Shown here: piece after piece, positions 14,367 through 22,219 of the stretch
Position numbering within the stretch: position 1 is the stretch's first letter
How the letters are laid out: the number at the start of each line of letters is the position of its first letter
Source of the DNA: an uncultured Oscillospiraceae bacterium
GTDB lineage: Bacteria > Bacillota > Clostridia > Oscillospirales > Oscillospiraceae
NCBI GenBank assembly: GCA_944385465.1
Contig: CALWXH010000020.1
Span: 1-33,189, forward strand
Direction of reading: 5' to 3'
Length of the DNA: 33,189 nucleotides
The notes under the pieces: generated by a model
What the model saw: the letters and a program-made list of their open reading frames with translations, nothing else
Database searches by the model: none
What the model was told of the DNA's origin: nothing
Program-made: the position numbers and the translations under genes

Positions 14367-15119
14367 TCAATCCCGCAGGGCGGTGCCGTCCGGCAGGACA
14401 AATCTGTCCTGCGACCCGGTGATGGGGCTGGACATGTCACGGGAGGTCATGGAGTAGACCACGTCCCCGTCCGCCTGTGTCTCGGCGGCAACCAGCAGGC
14501 CGCTGTCCACGGCGATCCAATAGCGGTACAGATACCCCAGTTCCTCCTGCTCAAACTCCACATAGATACAGTTCTGCCCATCCAGCTGCACATAGTCTGC
14601 CCTGGTGATCCCATCGGGATCCAGGTCCAGCACCTCTTCATAGGTGGGGACGCGCTGGGTCAGGTCCGCGCTGCCCACACCGGCCGGGGCGGTATGTACC
14701 GCCGTGCTGCTGTTGTACCAGAGCCACAGCTGTCCATCCCCCACAATGGAGTGTTCCACCATGCCGGAAGACAGGGTTGCGTCCGTGCGGGTCCACCCGC
14801 TGTCCACCCACACCTGGGCGGTCACCGTCCCCAGCACCGCGCCGTCCTGCTCATAGGTGATGGACACCGTCCGGCTGTAGCTCTCATACCGGGACAGGGA
14901 CGCCACCACGCTCTGCACCGTCCGGGGGGTCACCTCCACCGGAATGCCCCCGGCCTCGGGGTTGGCGCTGCCCTGCGCTCCGCTGGAAACGGCCTCGGAG
15001 TCGGGCAGCTCCAGCTGGGGCGGTTTGTTGAACAGATTCAGCCCGAAGCTGTACAGCACCGCCAGCAGCACCACACAGGCAATGATAATTGCCAGAATTG
15101 TCCGTTTTCTGTCTTCCAA
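14367..15119 (-). CDS. Membrane-anchored extracytoplasmic protein of unknown function
   Basis: A 250-aa protein with a basic start, one N-terminal membrane segment (residues 8-27) and a long outward-facing part. A low-complexity Ser/Gly/Ala/Pro-rich linker (about 35-60) precedes a beta-rich domain with many Tyr/Val/Thr residues. It lacks the Cys of a lipoprotein. The start is a TTG at 15119 preceded by a GGGGGGAG ribosome site; no better ATG exists. It follows wecB by 31 nt and is the last gene of the leftward wall-polymer block, so an envelope role is plausible. Family not recognised. Confidence 0.75.
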   Translation of the reverse strand: MEDRKRTILAIIIACVVLLAVLYSFGLNLFNKPPQLELPDSEAVSSGAQGSANPEAGGIPVEVTPRTVQSVVASLSRYESYSRTVSITYEQDGAVLGTVTAQVWVDSGWTRTDATLSSGMVEHSIVGDGQLWLWYNSSTAVHTAPAGVGSADLTQRVPTYEEVLDLDPDGITRADYVQLDGQNCIYVEFEQEELGYLYRYWIAVDSGLLVAAETQADGDVVYSMTSRDMSSPITGSQDRFVLPDGTALRD

Positions 15120-15150
15120 ACCGCTCCCCCCTCTCAGCAGAGTTCAACGA

Positions 15151-16335
15151 TCAGTTTTCCGCCTGGAATGGCTCCGGCGGGCAGTCCATCCGCCCGAATT
15201 CATACAGAATCGCCTGGGCAATACGGCGGCAGGCCTGGCCATCCCCGTAGGGATTGACCGCGTGGGCCATCTCCCGGTAGGATTCCGGCGAGGTGAGCAG
15301 CTGCTCCGCCATGGCCAGGATTGTCTCGGTCTGGACGCCGGCGATCCGGACCGTCCCGGCCTCCACCGCCTCGGGGCGCTCCGTCTCCTGGCGCAGGACA
15401 AGCACCGGCTTGCCCAGGGCGGGGGCCTCCTCCTGCAGGCCGCCGGAGTCGGTCATCACCAGGTAGCTGCGGGCCATGAGGTTGTGCATCTCATCCGCCA
15501 TCAGTGGGGAGACCAGGTGGACATTGGCCAGCCCGTCCAGATGGCGGTGGGCCACCTCCTGCACCACCGGCGAGAGATGGACCGGATAGATCACCTCAAT
15601 CTCCGGATGCCGCAGCGCCAGGGTCCGCAGCGCGGACATGATCTGCTCCATGGGCGCCCCGTAATTCTCCCTGCGATGGCAGGTGACCAGCACCACCTTC
15701 TTTTGGGCATAGTCGATGTGATTCAGCGCGTCCGTGGCAAAGGAGTAGTCCTCCACCACCGTTGTGCGCAGGGCGTCGATCACGGTATTGCCGGTGATGT
15801 ACACCCCCTGTGTGATCCCCTCCGCGGACAGGTTCGCCTGATTGCTCCCCGTGGGGCAGAAGTGCAGGTCAGCCAGCCGGCCCACCAGGGAACGGTTCAT
15901 CTCTTCGGGGAAGGGGGAGTACCTGTCATGGGTGCGCAGCCCCGCCTCCACATGGCCCACGGCGATTTTCTGGTAAAAGGCAGCCAGCGCCCCGGCAAAC
16001 GTGGTGGAGGTGTCCCCATGGACCAGAACCAGGTCGGGCCGGACCTGGGCCAGCACCCGCTCCAGTCCCAGCAGGCACTTGCTGGTGATGGTGGACAGCG
16101 TCTGCCGCTGCTCCATGATATCCAGATCAAACTGGGGCTTCAGATGGAATATCTCCAGCACCCCGTCCAGCATCTGCCGGTGCTGGGCGGTGACACAGCA
16201 GCTGGCCTCAAATCTGGGGTCGCTCTCCAGCTGCTTCACCAGGGGGGCCATCTTGATGGCCTCCGGGCGGGTGCCGAAAATGGCCATGACTTTCAGCGCC
16301 CGGCCCGCGGTGCGCTCAACGCTCTGAGGGTCCAT
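15151..16335 (-). CDS. wecB: Non-hydrolysing UDP-N-acetylglucosamine 2-epimerase
   Basis: A 394-aa cytoplasmic GT-B-fold enzyme interconverting UDP-GlcNAc and UDP-ManNAc for surface polymers. Key motifs are present: GTRPEAIKMAPL, VHGDTSTTFAG, GHVEAGLRTHDRYSPFPEEMNR (given only as a landmark; its catalytic acids are the two Glu clusters) and the catalytic CHRREN. The ATG at 16335 lies inside the end of wecA (20-nt overlap) with GAGGAAGAGC ahead. It gives about 15 residues before the usual KVMAIFGTRPE beginning, so an internal ATG at 16287 cannot be excluded. Also called mnaA. Coupling to wecA fits synthesis of a ManNAc-containing, undecaprenyl-linked wall polymer. Confidence 0.95.
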   Translation of the reverse strand: MDPQSVERTAGRALKVMAIFGTRPEAIKMAPLVKQLESDPRFEASCCVTAQHRQMLDGVLEIFHLKPQFDLDIMEQRQTLSTITSKCLLGLERVLAQVRPDLVLVHGDTSTTFAGALAAFYQKIAVGHVEAGLRTHDRYSPFPEEMNRSLVGRLADLHFCPTGSNQANLSAEGITQGVYITGNTVIDALRTTVVEDYSFATDALNHIDYAQKKVVLVTCHRRENYGAPMEQIMSALRTLALRHPEIEVIYPVHLSPVVQEVAHRHLDGLANVHLVSPLMADEMHNLMARSYLVMTDSGGLQEEAPALGKPVLVLRQETERPEAVEAGTVRIAGVQTETILAMAEQLLTSPESYREMAHAVNPYGDGQACRRIAQAILYEFGRMDCPPEPFQAEN

Positions 16336-17467
16336 GCTCTTCCTCCTCTTCTTCCTCGGTTTCCGTCTTTTCGCCGCCGCTCCTGTCTCCGGGCTTTCCC
16401 GTATGGCCGGAAATCAGCACCCGCCAGGCAATCAGCGCGGCCAGGGCCATGGTCACCAGGAAGATCATGGCCTTCAGCGCCCCGCTGGTGGTGAGCATCA
16501 CCGCGGTGAGGCCCAGAATGGCGGAGATCACATAGAGCATACCCACCGCCTGCTTCTGGGACAGGCCCATATCAATGAGCCGGTGATGGATATGGCTGCG
16601 GTCCGGCTGCATGGGGCTCTGCCCTTTGGACAGCCGCCGCACCACGGCAAAACACACGTCAAAAATAGGCAGGCCCAGAATGAGGAAGGGCGCCACAAAA
16701 GAGATGAAGGTGTACATTTTGAACATGCCCTGCACCGACATGGTGGCCATGATGTACCCCAGGAAGGTGGCGCCGGTGTCCCCCATAAAGATCTTGGCGG
16801 GGTTGAAGTTGTAGGGCAGAAACCCCACACAGGCCCCCACCAGCGCCCCCATGATCATGGCCACATCTGACTCGCTCACCAAAAGGGCGATGACCAGCAT
16901 GGTGGCAGACCCGATGGTGGACACACCACAGGCCAGGCCGTCCAGCCCGTCAATGAGGTTCACCGCGTTGGTGATGGCCACAATCCAGACCACCGTCACG
17001 GCGATGGACAGCCAGGACGGCAGCGCCCACAGGGGGTTTTCGCTGAAGATGTTGGGATTGGAGAGCACCTGGATGCGGTTGCCGGACAGCACCGCCACCA
17101 GGGCGGCCACGATCTGCACCACAAGCTTCAGTTTGGCGGGCAGCGCGTAAATATCGTCAAAGATGCCCAGCACCACAATGATCACCGCGCCCAGCAGCAT
17201 CCCCCGCTCCGGGCCGTTCAAGGGCACCATCAGCAGCACGGCGAACATGAACCCCAGGAAAATGGCCAGTCCGCCCAGCCGGGGGATGGGGTGGTCATGC
17301 ATGCGCCGGTTGTCTTTGGGCACGTCAATCGCCCCGACCTTCACGGAAAACAGCTTTACCAGAGGGGTGAGGGCAAAGGAGACCACCGCGGCCAGCAGCA
17401 GCGTCAGCAGGACGCAGCCCACAAGGGTCAGCTCCTCCGCGGAGATCTCCGGCAGTATTGTCAGCAC
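16316..17467 (-). CDS. wecA: Undecaprenyl-phosphate GlcNAc-1-phosphate transferase
   Basis: A 383-aa integral membrane enzyme of the MraY/WecA/TagO family, which starts surface-polymer synthesis by moving GlcNAc-1-P from UDP-GlcNAc to undecaprenyl phosphate. Visible motifs in order: HPIPRLGGLAIF, the Mg-binding GIFDDIYALP, NAVNLIDGLDGLACG, FMGDTGATFLG and the substrate-specificity HIHHRL. About ten membrane helices. The C-terminus is an unusual charged tail containing a run of Glu after a Gly/Asp/Arg stretch. The GTG at 17467 has AAAGGAGC about 9 nt ahead. It is translated just after trpS and overlaps wecB. Confidence 0.95.
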   Translation of the reverse strand: MLTILPEISAEELTLVGCVLLTLLLAAVVSFALTPLVKLFSVKVGAIDVPKDNRRMHDHPIPRLGGLAIFLGFMFAVLLMVPLNGPERGMLLGAVIIVVLGIFDDIYALPAKLKLVVQIVAALVAVLSGNRIQVLSNPNIFSENPLWALPSWLSIAVTVVWIVAITNAVNLIDGLDGLACGVSTIGSATMLVIALLVSESDVAMIMGALVGACVGFLPYNFNPAKIFMGDTGATFLGYIMATMSVQGMFKMYTFISFVAPFLILGLPIFDVCFAVVRRLSKGQSPMQPDRSHIHHRLIDMGLSQKQAVGMLYVISAILGLTAVMLTTSGALKAMIFLVTMALAALIAWRVLISGHTGKPGDRSGGEKTETEEEEEEEHGPSER

Positions 17468-17491
17468 GGAAACACAGCTCCTTTATCCTGG

Positions 17492-18496
17492 TCAGGGGGC
17501 CACAAAGCCCACTTTTTTATAGACCTTGCGCAGGGTCTTATTGGCGACATAGGACGCCTTTTCCGCCCCGGAGCGGTACACCTGCTCCAGATATGCCTTG
17601 TCCTTCAGGATACGCTGGGCTTCCTCCCGGATGGGACGCAGGGTCTCAATCACCGCCTCGCCCACGGCGGGCTTGAAGGCGCCATAGCCCTGGCCCTCAA
17701 ACTCCGCCTCAATCTGGGCATAGCTCTTGCCGGTGACGGCGGCATAGATGTTCATCAGGTTGGCCACCCCGGGCTTGTGCTCCGGGTCGTAGCGCACACA
17801 GTTCTGGGTGTCGCTGTCGGTGATGGCCCGCTTGAACTTGCGCTGGATGTCCTCCGGCTTCTCCATGAGGAACACGCAGCCCTCGGGGATGGACTTGCTC
17901 ATTTTGCTCTCCGGGGCGGTCAGTCCCATCACCCGGGCCCCCGCCTTGGGGATGTACGGCTCGGGCATTTTGAACACCTCGCCGTAGATGCCGTTGAAGC
18001 GCTGGACGATGTTCCGGGTGAGCTCCACGTGCTGCTTCTGATCCTCCCCCACCGGGACAAAGTCCGGCTGATACAGAAGGATGTCCGCCGCCATCAGGGT
18101 GGGATAGGTGAACAGGCCGCCGTTGATGTTGTCCTTGTGCTTGGCGGACTTGTCCTTGAACTGGGTCATGCGGGAGAGCTCCCCGAACATGGTGTAGCAG
18201 TTGAGCACCCAGCCCAGTTGGGCGTGGGCGGGGACATGAGACTGGATGAACAGGGTGTTGCGCTCCGGATCCAGGCCGCAGGCAATGTACTGGGCCAGCT
18301 GCTCCAGGGTGCGCCGGCGCAGGTCCGCCGGATTCTGGCGCACGGTGATGGTATGCAGGTCGGCCATAAAATAGTAGTTGTCAAACTCGTCGGTGCGGTC
18401 CACCCAGTTTTTAATGGCCCCCAGGTAGTTGCCCAGGTGCAGATCTCCGCTGGGCTGAATGCCGGAGAGCATCACTTTTTTTGCTTGTTCTTCCAT
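17492..18496 (-). CDS. trpS: Tryptophan-tRNA ligase
   Basis: A 334-aa class I aminoacyl-tRNA synthetase that charges tRNA(Trp). The HIGH-type motif is DLHLGNYLGA (residues 18-27) and the KMSKS loop is SKMSKSIPEG. Length is that of the standard bacterial enzyme. The ATG at 18496 is preceded by AGAGGT. The 45-bp gap to rsfS has no room for a T-box leader, so control by uncharged tRNA, common for this gene in Firmicutes, is not visible here. It sits within an operon between ribosome and wall genes. Confidence 0.96.
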   Translation of the reverse strand: MEEQAKKVMLSGIQPSGDLHLGNYLGAIKNWVDRTDEFDNYYFMADLHTITVRQNPADLRRRTLEQLAQYIACGLDPERNTLFIQSHVPAHAQLGWVLNCYTMFGELSRMTQFKDKSAKHKDNINGGLFTYPTLMAADILLYQPDFVPVGEDQKQHVELTRNIVQRFNGIYGEVFKMPEPYIPKAGARVMGLTAPESKMSKSIPEGCVFLMEKPEDIQRKFKRAITDSDTQNCVRYDPEHKPGVANLMNIYAAVTGKSYAQIEAEFEGQGYGAFKPAVGEAVIETLRPIREEAQRILKDKAYLEQVYRSGAEKASYVANKTLRKVYKKVGFVAP

Positions 18497-18541
18497 GTCG
18501 TCAAACCTCTTTTTCGTAGTCTTGCCTGCCGCTGTCCGCGC

Positions 18542-18898
18542 TCAGTTCAGGAAGGTCTCAAGATCCACCGGCGCGGCATCCGACCACAGGCGCTCCAGGG
18601 AATAGAAGTCCCTGGCCTCCTCGGTGAACACGTGGATGACCACCGCGGAGTAGTCCAGCAGGGTCCACTCCCCGCCCCGGTGCCCTTCGATGTGATGGGG
18701 CTCTTCCCCCCGCAGGCTCATGGCCTCCTCCACCGCGTCAGCCAGCGCCCGCACCTGAGTGGTGGAGGTACCGGTGCACAGCACGAAATAGTCCGCCAGG
18801 GTGGTCTGATCCCGGGTAAAAAGCACTTTGATGTCCTTGCCTTTTTTGCTGTCCAGCGCCTTGACGGCGACAGCAGTGAGTTCTTCTGGTGTCAACAA
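18542..18898 (-). CDS. rsfS: Ribosomal silencing factor RsfS
   Basis: A 118-aa DUF143/RsfS protein that binds L14 of the 50S subunit and blocks subunit joining when nutrients are short. Family marks include the VLCTGTSTTQVRALADAVEE helix start and GGEWTLLDYSAVVIHVFTEE region (WxLLDYxxVVVHVF signature). The start is TTG at 18898 with AAAGGAG 8 nt ahead. The gene follows nadD-yqeK and LCP genes, the Firmicute order (yqeK then rsfS) with an LCP gene inserted. Confidence 0.94.
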   Translation of the reverse strand: MLTPEELTAVAVKALDSKKGKDIKVLFTRDQTTLADYFVLCTGTSTTQVRALADAVEEAMSLRGEEPHHIEGHRGGEWTLLDYSAVVIHVFTEEARDFYSLERLWSDAAPVDLETFLN

Positions 18899-18979
18899 CT
18901 GCGTTACTCCTTTCAGGCCGGTCAGAGATCCGGCGTCGTTTCTGTATTTTCTCCCCCGTTCCGGCTGAAGCGGCCGGGT

Positions 18980-20134
18980 TCAACGTCTCCCCGCCGTGGG
19001 ATCGGCCAGCACACCGGTGCTGGAGGACAGGGTGTTGCCGTCGGCGCTCACCGAGATCAGGTCCAGCTCGTCCAGCGTCACCTCGTCCACAAAGGGGTTG
19101 AGGGACTGGTTGATCAGCTCCAGCAGGGGCGCCTGGTCCGGGTACACCCGGTAGTAGTAGACCCCGCTGTTCCCCACGGAGCGGAAGGGCATGGTGACAA
19201 AGTTCACATCCTCCACCCGCAGCCCGCCCAGCACGGCCTGGGAGCCGAACCAGAACAGGTTTTCAATGGTGAGATCGCTCTTCACGTTTTCCCCGAACAG
19301 TTCGGCCAGCTCACCGATCTTGGTGATATTTTTCAGCTGAAGGGTCTGGCTGAGCACCGCTTTGAGAAAATCGTTGCGCATCTCAATGCGGCCGATGTCG
19401 CTGCCGTCCCCCTCATCGGCGTATTCACTCCACGTGTTGTTGTGCCGCCAGCGCATCACCTTCATGGCGTCCTCGCCGTTGAGGTACTGATAGCCCGGCT
19501 CAAAGTGAATATACAGATCCTGATAGGGATCATCATAGTCCAAATGATAGGGGATGTCAAACCACACCCCGCCGATGGCCTCCACCATTTTGCCGATGAT
19601 GCTCCAGTCGATCTCCACATAGTAATCCGGGACAAAGCCCACCAGCTCGGACACCTCGGCCTTGAGGGCCTGGACACCGTCCTCCCCGCCGCCGTGGCGC
19701 TTATAGACGCCGTTGAGCATCTTGGCCGCCACCGACTGGCCGCTGGAGTTGATCAGGGTGTCCCGGGGAAAGGACATGACGGTGGCACTCTGATTGGTCA
19801 CATCATAGGACACCAGCATCATCACATCCGTGTCGCCGGAGGTCTCATCCGGGCCGAATACCAAAATGGTGTAGAAGTCCTGGCTCTTTCGCTCCCCCCC
19901 CACCTTGGGCTGGACGGGGTCCATACTGTCATCCTGGACGGGCGCGCCGCTCTCCAGCGTCGGCTGGTCGGCACTGGGCAGCTCCGGGCGCTGCACCCAG
20001 CGGCTGTACAGCACCACAACCACAGCGGCCAGCACCATGATCACGGCCAGCACCATCAGGATGATGGCACGCCTCCACGGATGATCGTTCCCTCTGGATA
20101 TCTCTCTTTTTCCCCGTCTGGGATTTGAAGTCAT
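18980..20134 (-). CDS. LytR-CpsA-Psr family wall polymer ligase
   Basis: A 384-aa protein with a cytoplasmic basic tail, one membrane segment (about residues 22-44) and an outward LCP domain (about 85-250). The phosphate-binding VMSFPRDTLI and the polyprenyl-site region GDGSDIGRIEMRNDFL are present. LCP enzymes move undecaprenyl-linked polymers such as teichoic acids onto peptidoglycan. The ATG at 20134 overlaps the nadD-yqeK stop by 4 nt with AAAGGAC ahead. Location in one operon with wecA and wecB fits a shared pathway: WecA starts the lipid-linked chain, WecB supplies UDP-ManNAc, and the LCP protein attaches the product. Confidence 0.93.
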   Translation of the reverse strand: MTSNPRRGKREISRGNDHPWRRAIILMVLAVIMVLAAVVVVLYSRWVQRPELPSADQPTLESGAPVQDDSMDPVQPKVGGERKSQDFYTILVFGPDETSGDTDVMMLVSYDVTNQSATVMSFPRDTLINSSGQSVAAKMLNGVYKRHGGGEDGVQALKAEVSELVGFVPDYYVEIDWSIIGKMVEAIGGVWFDIPYHLDYDDPYQDLYIHFEPGYQYLNGEDAMKVMRWRHNNTWSEYADEGDGSDIGRIEMRNDFLKAVLSQTLQLKNITKIGELAELFGENVKSDLTIENLFWFGSQAVLGGLRVEDVNFVTMPFRSVGNSGVYYYRVYPDQAPLLELINQSLNPFVDEVTLDELDLISVSADGNTLSSSTGVLADPTAGRR

Positions 20135-21330
20135 AGCCCAAGTCCTTTCCGCAATGTCTGTTCCGCTTCTACTGTATTGGGGTGGACGACCCGGTTGCGC
20201 TCCATCATCTCGCGGATGGACAGCTCCGCCCCCATGAGCACAGCCCGGTCAAGATCCTCATAGGCCAGGCGCCGCAGCTGCCCCACCTCCGGGAAATCCC
20301 GGGTGGGCTCCATGTAATCCGCCAGATAGAGCAGCTTTTCCGGCAGGGTCATATTCCCGCGGCCGGTTGTGTGGTACAGGATCGCCCGGAACACCGTCTC
20401 ACTCTGGCCGAAGACATATCGGGCCAGCGCCGCCCCGCTCTTTGCGTGGAGGAGCTTTTCCGCGCCGCGCTCCATGTCGTCCAGCACGATGCCGTACCGG
20501 TCGCAGATGTCCAGATGCTCCTGGCGGGTCAAGTACTTGGTGCAGTCATGCAGGATGGCAGCCCGGCGCAGCTCCTCCGGGTCGGCGCCCCAGCGCAGCG
20601 CCAGACGGACCGCCTCTTCCTCGGTCCCCTTGATATGGGCCAGGCGCTTTGCCTTCACCATGGAATAGGAGACACACCGCAGGTCCTCTATGGTTAGACG
20701 GGAGAGATCCGCGTGGGTTCCATATAGTTTTTCTCGCAGAATATAGCCGTATACCGCTTCCGGAAGGTATTCCCGGCCCCCTCCCTGCCCCAGCAGCGCC
20801 CGCAGCTGGGTGGAGGACACCTCCACCAGGTTGGGAATGCTGATGGTGACGATGTTGGCCCCGAAGTCCCGCCGCAGCGCCTCCCGCTGGGCGGCAAACT
20901 GCCGCTGGATATCCTCATGCGTACGGCCAAAGGCGCATACCCCCGCCAGGGACAGGACGGTCTCCGGCTCGTGCCAGTCCTGGAGGGTGAGAAACATATC
21001 CGTCCCCATCAGCAGCCACAACTGCGCCCCGGGCCAGCGCTCCGCCGCCTGGCGCAACGTGTCGGCGGTATAGCTTTTGCCTGGCCGCCGCAGCTCTTCC
21101 TCCCACACCTGGGTCAGCTCCGGCCGGAGCATCTGATCGGCCAGGATGGAACTCATCTCCAGCCGCTGCGCCTGTGTGGGGCTGCCGGCCGGCATGGTCT
21201 TGTGGGGCGGGGTGCCCGCCGGCACAAATATGAGCTGGTCCAGCTCCAGGGCAGCCGCTGCCGCCCTGGCCGCGGCCAGGTGCCCCAGATGTGGTGGGTT
21301 GAAGGTTCCTCCATAGATGCCGATCTTCAC
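20131..21330 (-). CDS. nadD: Fused nicotinate-nucleotide adenylyltransferase (NadD) and YqeK-type HD hydrolase
   Basis: A 399-aa fusion. Residues 1-200 are NadD, which adenylates nicotinate mononucleotide in NAD synthesis, with GGTFNPPHLGH (7-17) and the SSTQLR motif. Residues about 215-399 are a YqeK HD domain with the His261-Asp262 pair (AILHDCTKYL) and the later YHTTGRGNMTLPEKLLYLADY segment. YqeK proteins hydrolyse Ap4A to ADP symmetrically. In Bacillus the two are adjacent separate genes, so here one reading frame joins them. The GTG at 21330 gives the standard VKIGIYGGTF beginning; a TTG at 21351 would add 7 residues. The ribosome site is weak. The region upstream is a hairpin-rich gap. 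Confidence 0.93.
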   Translation of the reverse strand: MKIGIYGGTFNPPHLGHLAAARAAAAALELDQLIFVPAGTPPHKTMPAGSPTQAQRLEMSSILADQMLRPELTQVWEEELRRPGKSYTADTLRQAAERWPGAQLWLLMGTDMFLTLQDWHEPETVLSLAGVCAFGRTHEDIQRQFAAQREALRRDFGANIVTISIPNLVEVSSTQLRALLGQGGGREYLPEAVYGYILREKLYGTHADLSRLTIEDLRCVSYSMVKAKRLAHIKGTEEEAVRLALRWGADPEELRRAAILHDCTKYLTRQEHLDICDRYGIVLDDMERGAEKLLHAKSGAALARYVFGQSETVFRAILYHTTGRGNMTLPEKLLYLADYMEPTRDFPEVGQLRRLAYEDLDRAVLMGAELSIREMMERNRVVHPNTVEAEQTLRKGLGL

Positions 21331-21421
21331 AGCGCAACACTTCTTTCTCAAAAATGGGTGGTGCCTGTCTGCCGTATCTCTCTGCGGGACTTGCTTTCTA
21401 TGATCCGGTTGGTTCGGTGAC

Positions 21422-21450
21422 CCAGGTCACTTCACCAGCTTGATGCGCTT
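21422..21450 (-). repeat. Short copy (R3) of the yhbY 3' end
   Basis: These 29 bp are identical to 21892-21920, covering the last seven codons of yhbY, its stop and a few bases beyond. The preceding GTGACC/GGTCAC at 21417-21430 forms a small palindrome. It lies 246 bp from copy R2 and 470 bp from the gene itself. Confidence 0.85.
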
Positions 21451-21461
21451 TTCAGGCCGTC

Positions 21462-21885
21462 GAAAAGGCAAAGCCTTTTCAACGGGTAGGCTGCGGCCCG
21501 CCGCAGCGCACGCACCGCAAAAAGCGCGGTCCGCACGTTTGCGGGCCGAGAAGTGTTTTCGTCCACGCACATGTCGCGGCCGAAAACAGATCACAATTTC
21601 TTCGCGCCTGCGGGCGCGAACTCTCCGAGGGCCTTGCCAGGCTGGACCGCCTGGCGGCGGCTGTGGTCCAGGTCACTTCACCAGCTTAATTCTCTTATCC
21701 TTCTCCTTGCTGTGGGTCTCCCGGTACAGCACGAACTTGGTGCCGATCACCTGGCTCCCCATGGAGCGGGCTCCATGGGGGCCCCTGTTCCATCCTGCTC
21801 GGCGGAAGTGAATTCCGCCTGCGCAAATGGTTTTGCACCGCAAAACCATTTTACGGCGCACCCGCGCCGGCCGCCTGGCGGCGGC
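21462..21885. repeat. Array of distinct hairpins between nadD-yqeK and yhbY
   Basis: This gap of about 0.5 kb has no credible gene but a string of unrelated stem-loops. Left unit: 21462-21480 (8 bp, AAA loop), 21490-21507 (8 bp), 21514-21530 (5 bp), 21554-21588 (8 bp, 19-nt loop), 21601-21620 (8 bp), 21636-21655 (7 bp). Right unit: 21757-21780 (11 bp, GG loop), 21801-21819 (7 bp), 21825-21851 (12 bp, ACC loop), 21870-21885 (6 bp). The arms differ from one hairpin to the next, so it is not a tandem repeat or CRISPR. The two units are separated by the R2 copy of the yhbY end. Confidence 0.75.
21647..21756 (-). pseudogene. Detached second copy (R2) of the yhbY 3' end
   Basis: This 110-bp block matches 21871-21980 without gaps. 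Its coding part (stop at 21673-21675) encodes the same last 26 residues as yhbY, from QVIGTKFVLY to IKLVK. Within that stretch there are six base differences in five codons (GTC/GTG, AAA/AAG, GAC/GAT, CGC/AGA, ATC/ATT), all synonymous. About 20 bp beyond the stop are also shared with one mismatch. It has no start of its own and the frame upstream is unrelated, so it is not a functional gene. Confidence 0.85.
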
Positions 21886-21980
21886 TATGGTCCAGGTCAC
21901 TTCACCAGCTTGATGCGCTTGTCCTTCTCTTTGCTGTGGGTCTCCCGGTACAGCACGAACTTGGTGCCGATGACCTGGAC
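21871..21980 (-). repeat. Repeat block R1 covering the intact yhbY 3' end
   Basis: This is the partner of R2 at an offset of 224 bp. It includes the last 28 codons of yhbY and 26 bp beyond the stop. Confidence 0.85.
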
Positions 21981-22202
21981 CACCTGGCTGCGGGTGGCGC
22001 GGGCCAGCTCCTCCGCCCCTTCCCGGGCGGAGAGCAGGGAGTTCTCCAGCACCTTGCCCTTAATGAGTTCCCGTGCTTCCAGCGCATCGTCCGCCTGCTT
22101 GATCAGATTCTCCCCCACACCGTCCTTGCCGATGTGGATGATGGTGTCGATGCTGTTGGCCAGGCCCCGAAGCTGGGCCCGCTGTTTGCTTGTCAGATCC
22201 AT
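21897..22202 (-). CDS. yhbY: YhbY family RNA-binding protein
   Basis: A 101-aa single CRM-domain protein (YhbY/YqeI) that binds pre-50S ribosomal particles. The family shape is clear: LTSKQRAQLRGLANSIDTII then HIGKDGVGENLIKQADDAL, and a GTKFVLYRE segment near the end. The ATG at 22202 has GAGGAAC ahead; the longer open frame upstream has no ribosome site and overlaps the next gene. In Firmicutes this gene normally precedes nadD directly, but here a 566-bp hairpin-rich gap with partial copies of its own 3' end intervenes. The intact gene is full length. Confidence 0.94.
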   Translation of the reverse strand: MDLTSKQRAQLRGLANSIDTIIHIGKDGVGENLIKQADDALEARELIKGKVLENSLLSAREGAEELARATRSQVVQVIGTKFVLYRETHSKEKDKRIKLVK

Positions 22203-22219
22203 TTTCGTTCCTCTTTCCG

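Noticed and set aside
18497..18541. T-box leader before trpS
   Set aside because: The 45-bp gap to the upstream start is far too short for a T-box and lacks its conserved core.
17291..20128. Very long open frame on the plus strand (945 codons) opposite wecA-trpS-rsfS-LCP
   Set aside because: It runs antisense to four well-identified genes, has a composition typical of shadow frames (Gly/His/Leu/Pro/Gln-rich) and no ribosome site or domain.
21451..21885. CRISPR array
   Set aside because: Hairpin arms differ from one to the next and spacing is irregular; there is no constant direct repeat and no cas gene.
21673..21900. 75-codon frame ending in the R2 copy as a functional small gene
   Set aside because: Only its last 26 residues match YhbY; the upstream part is translated hairpin DNA and there is no ribosome site.
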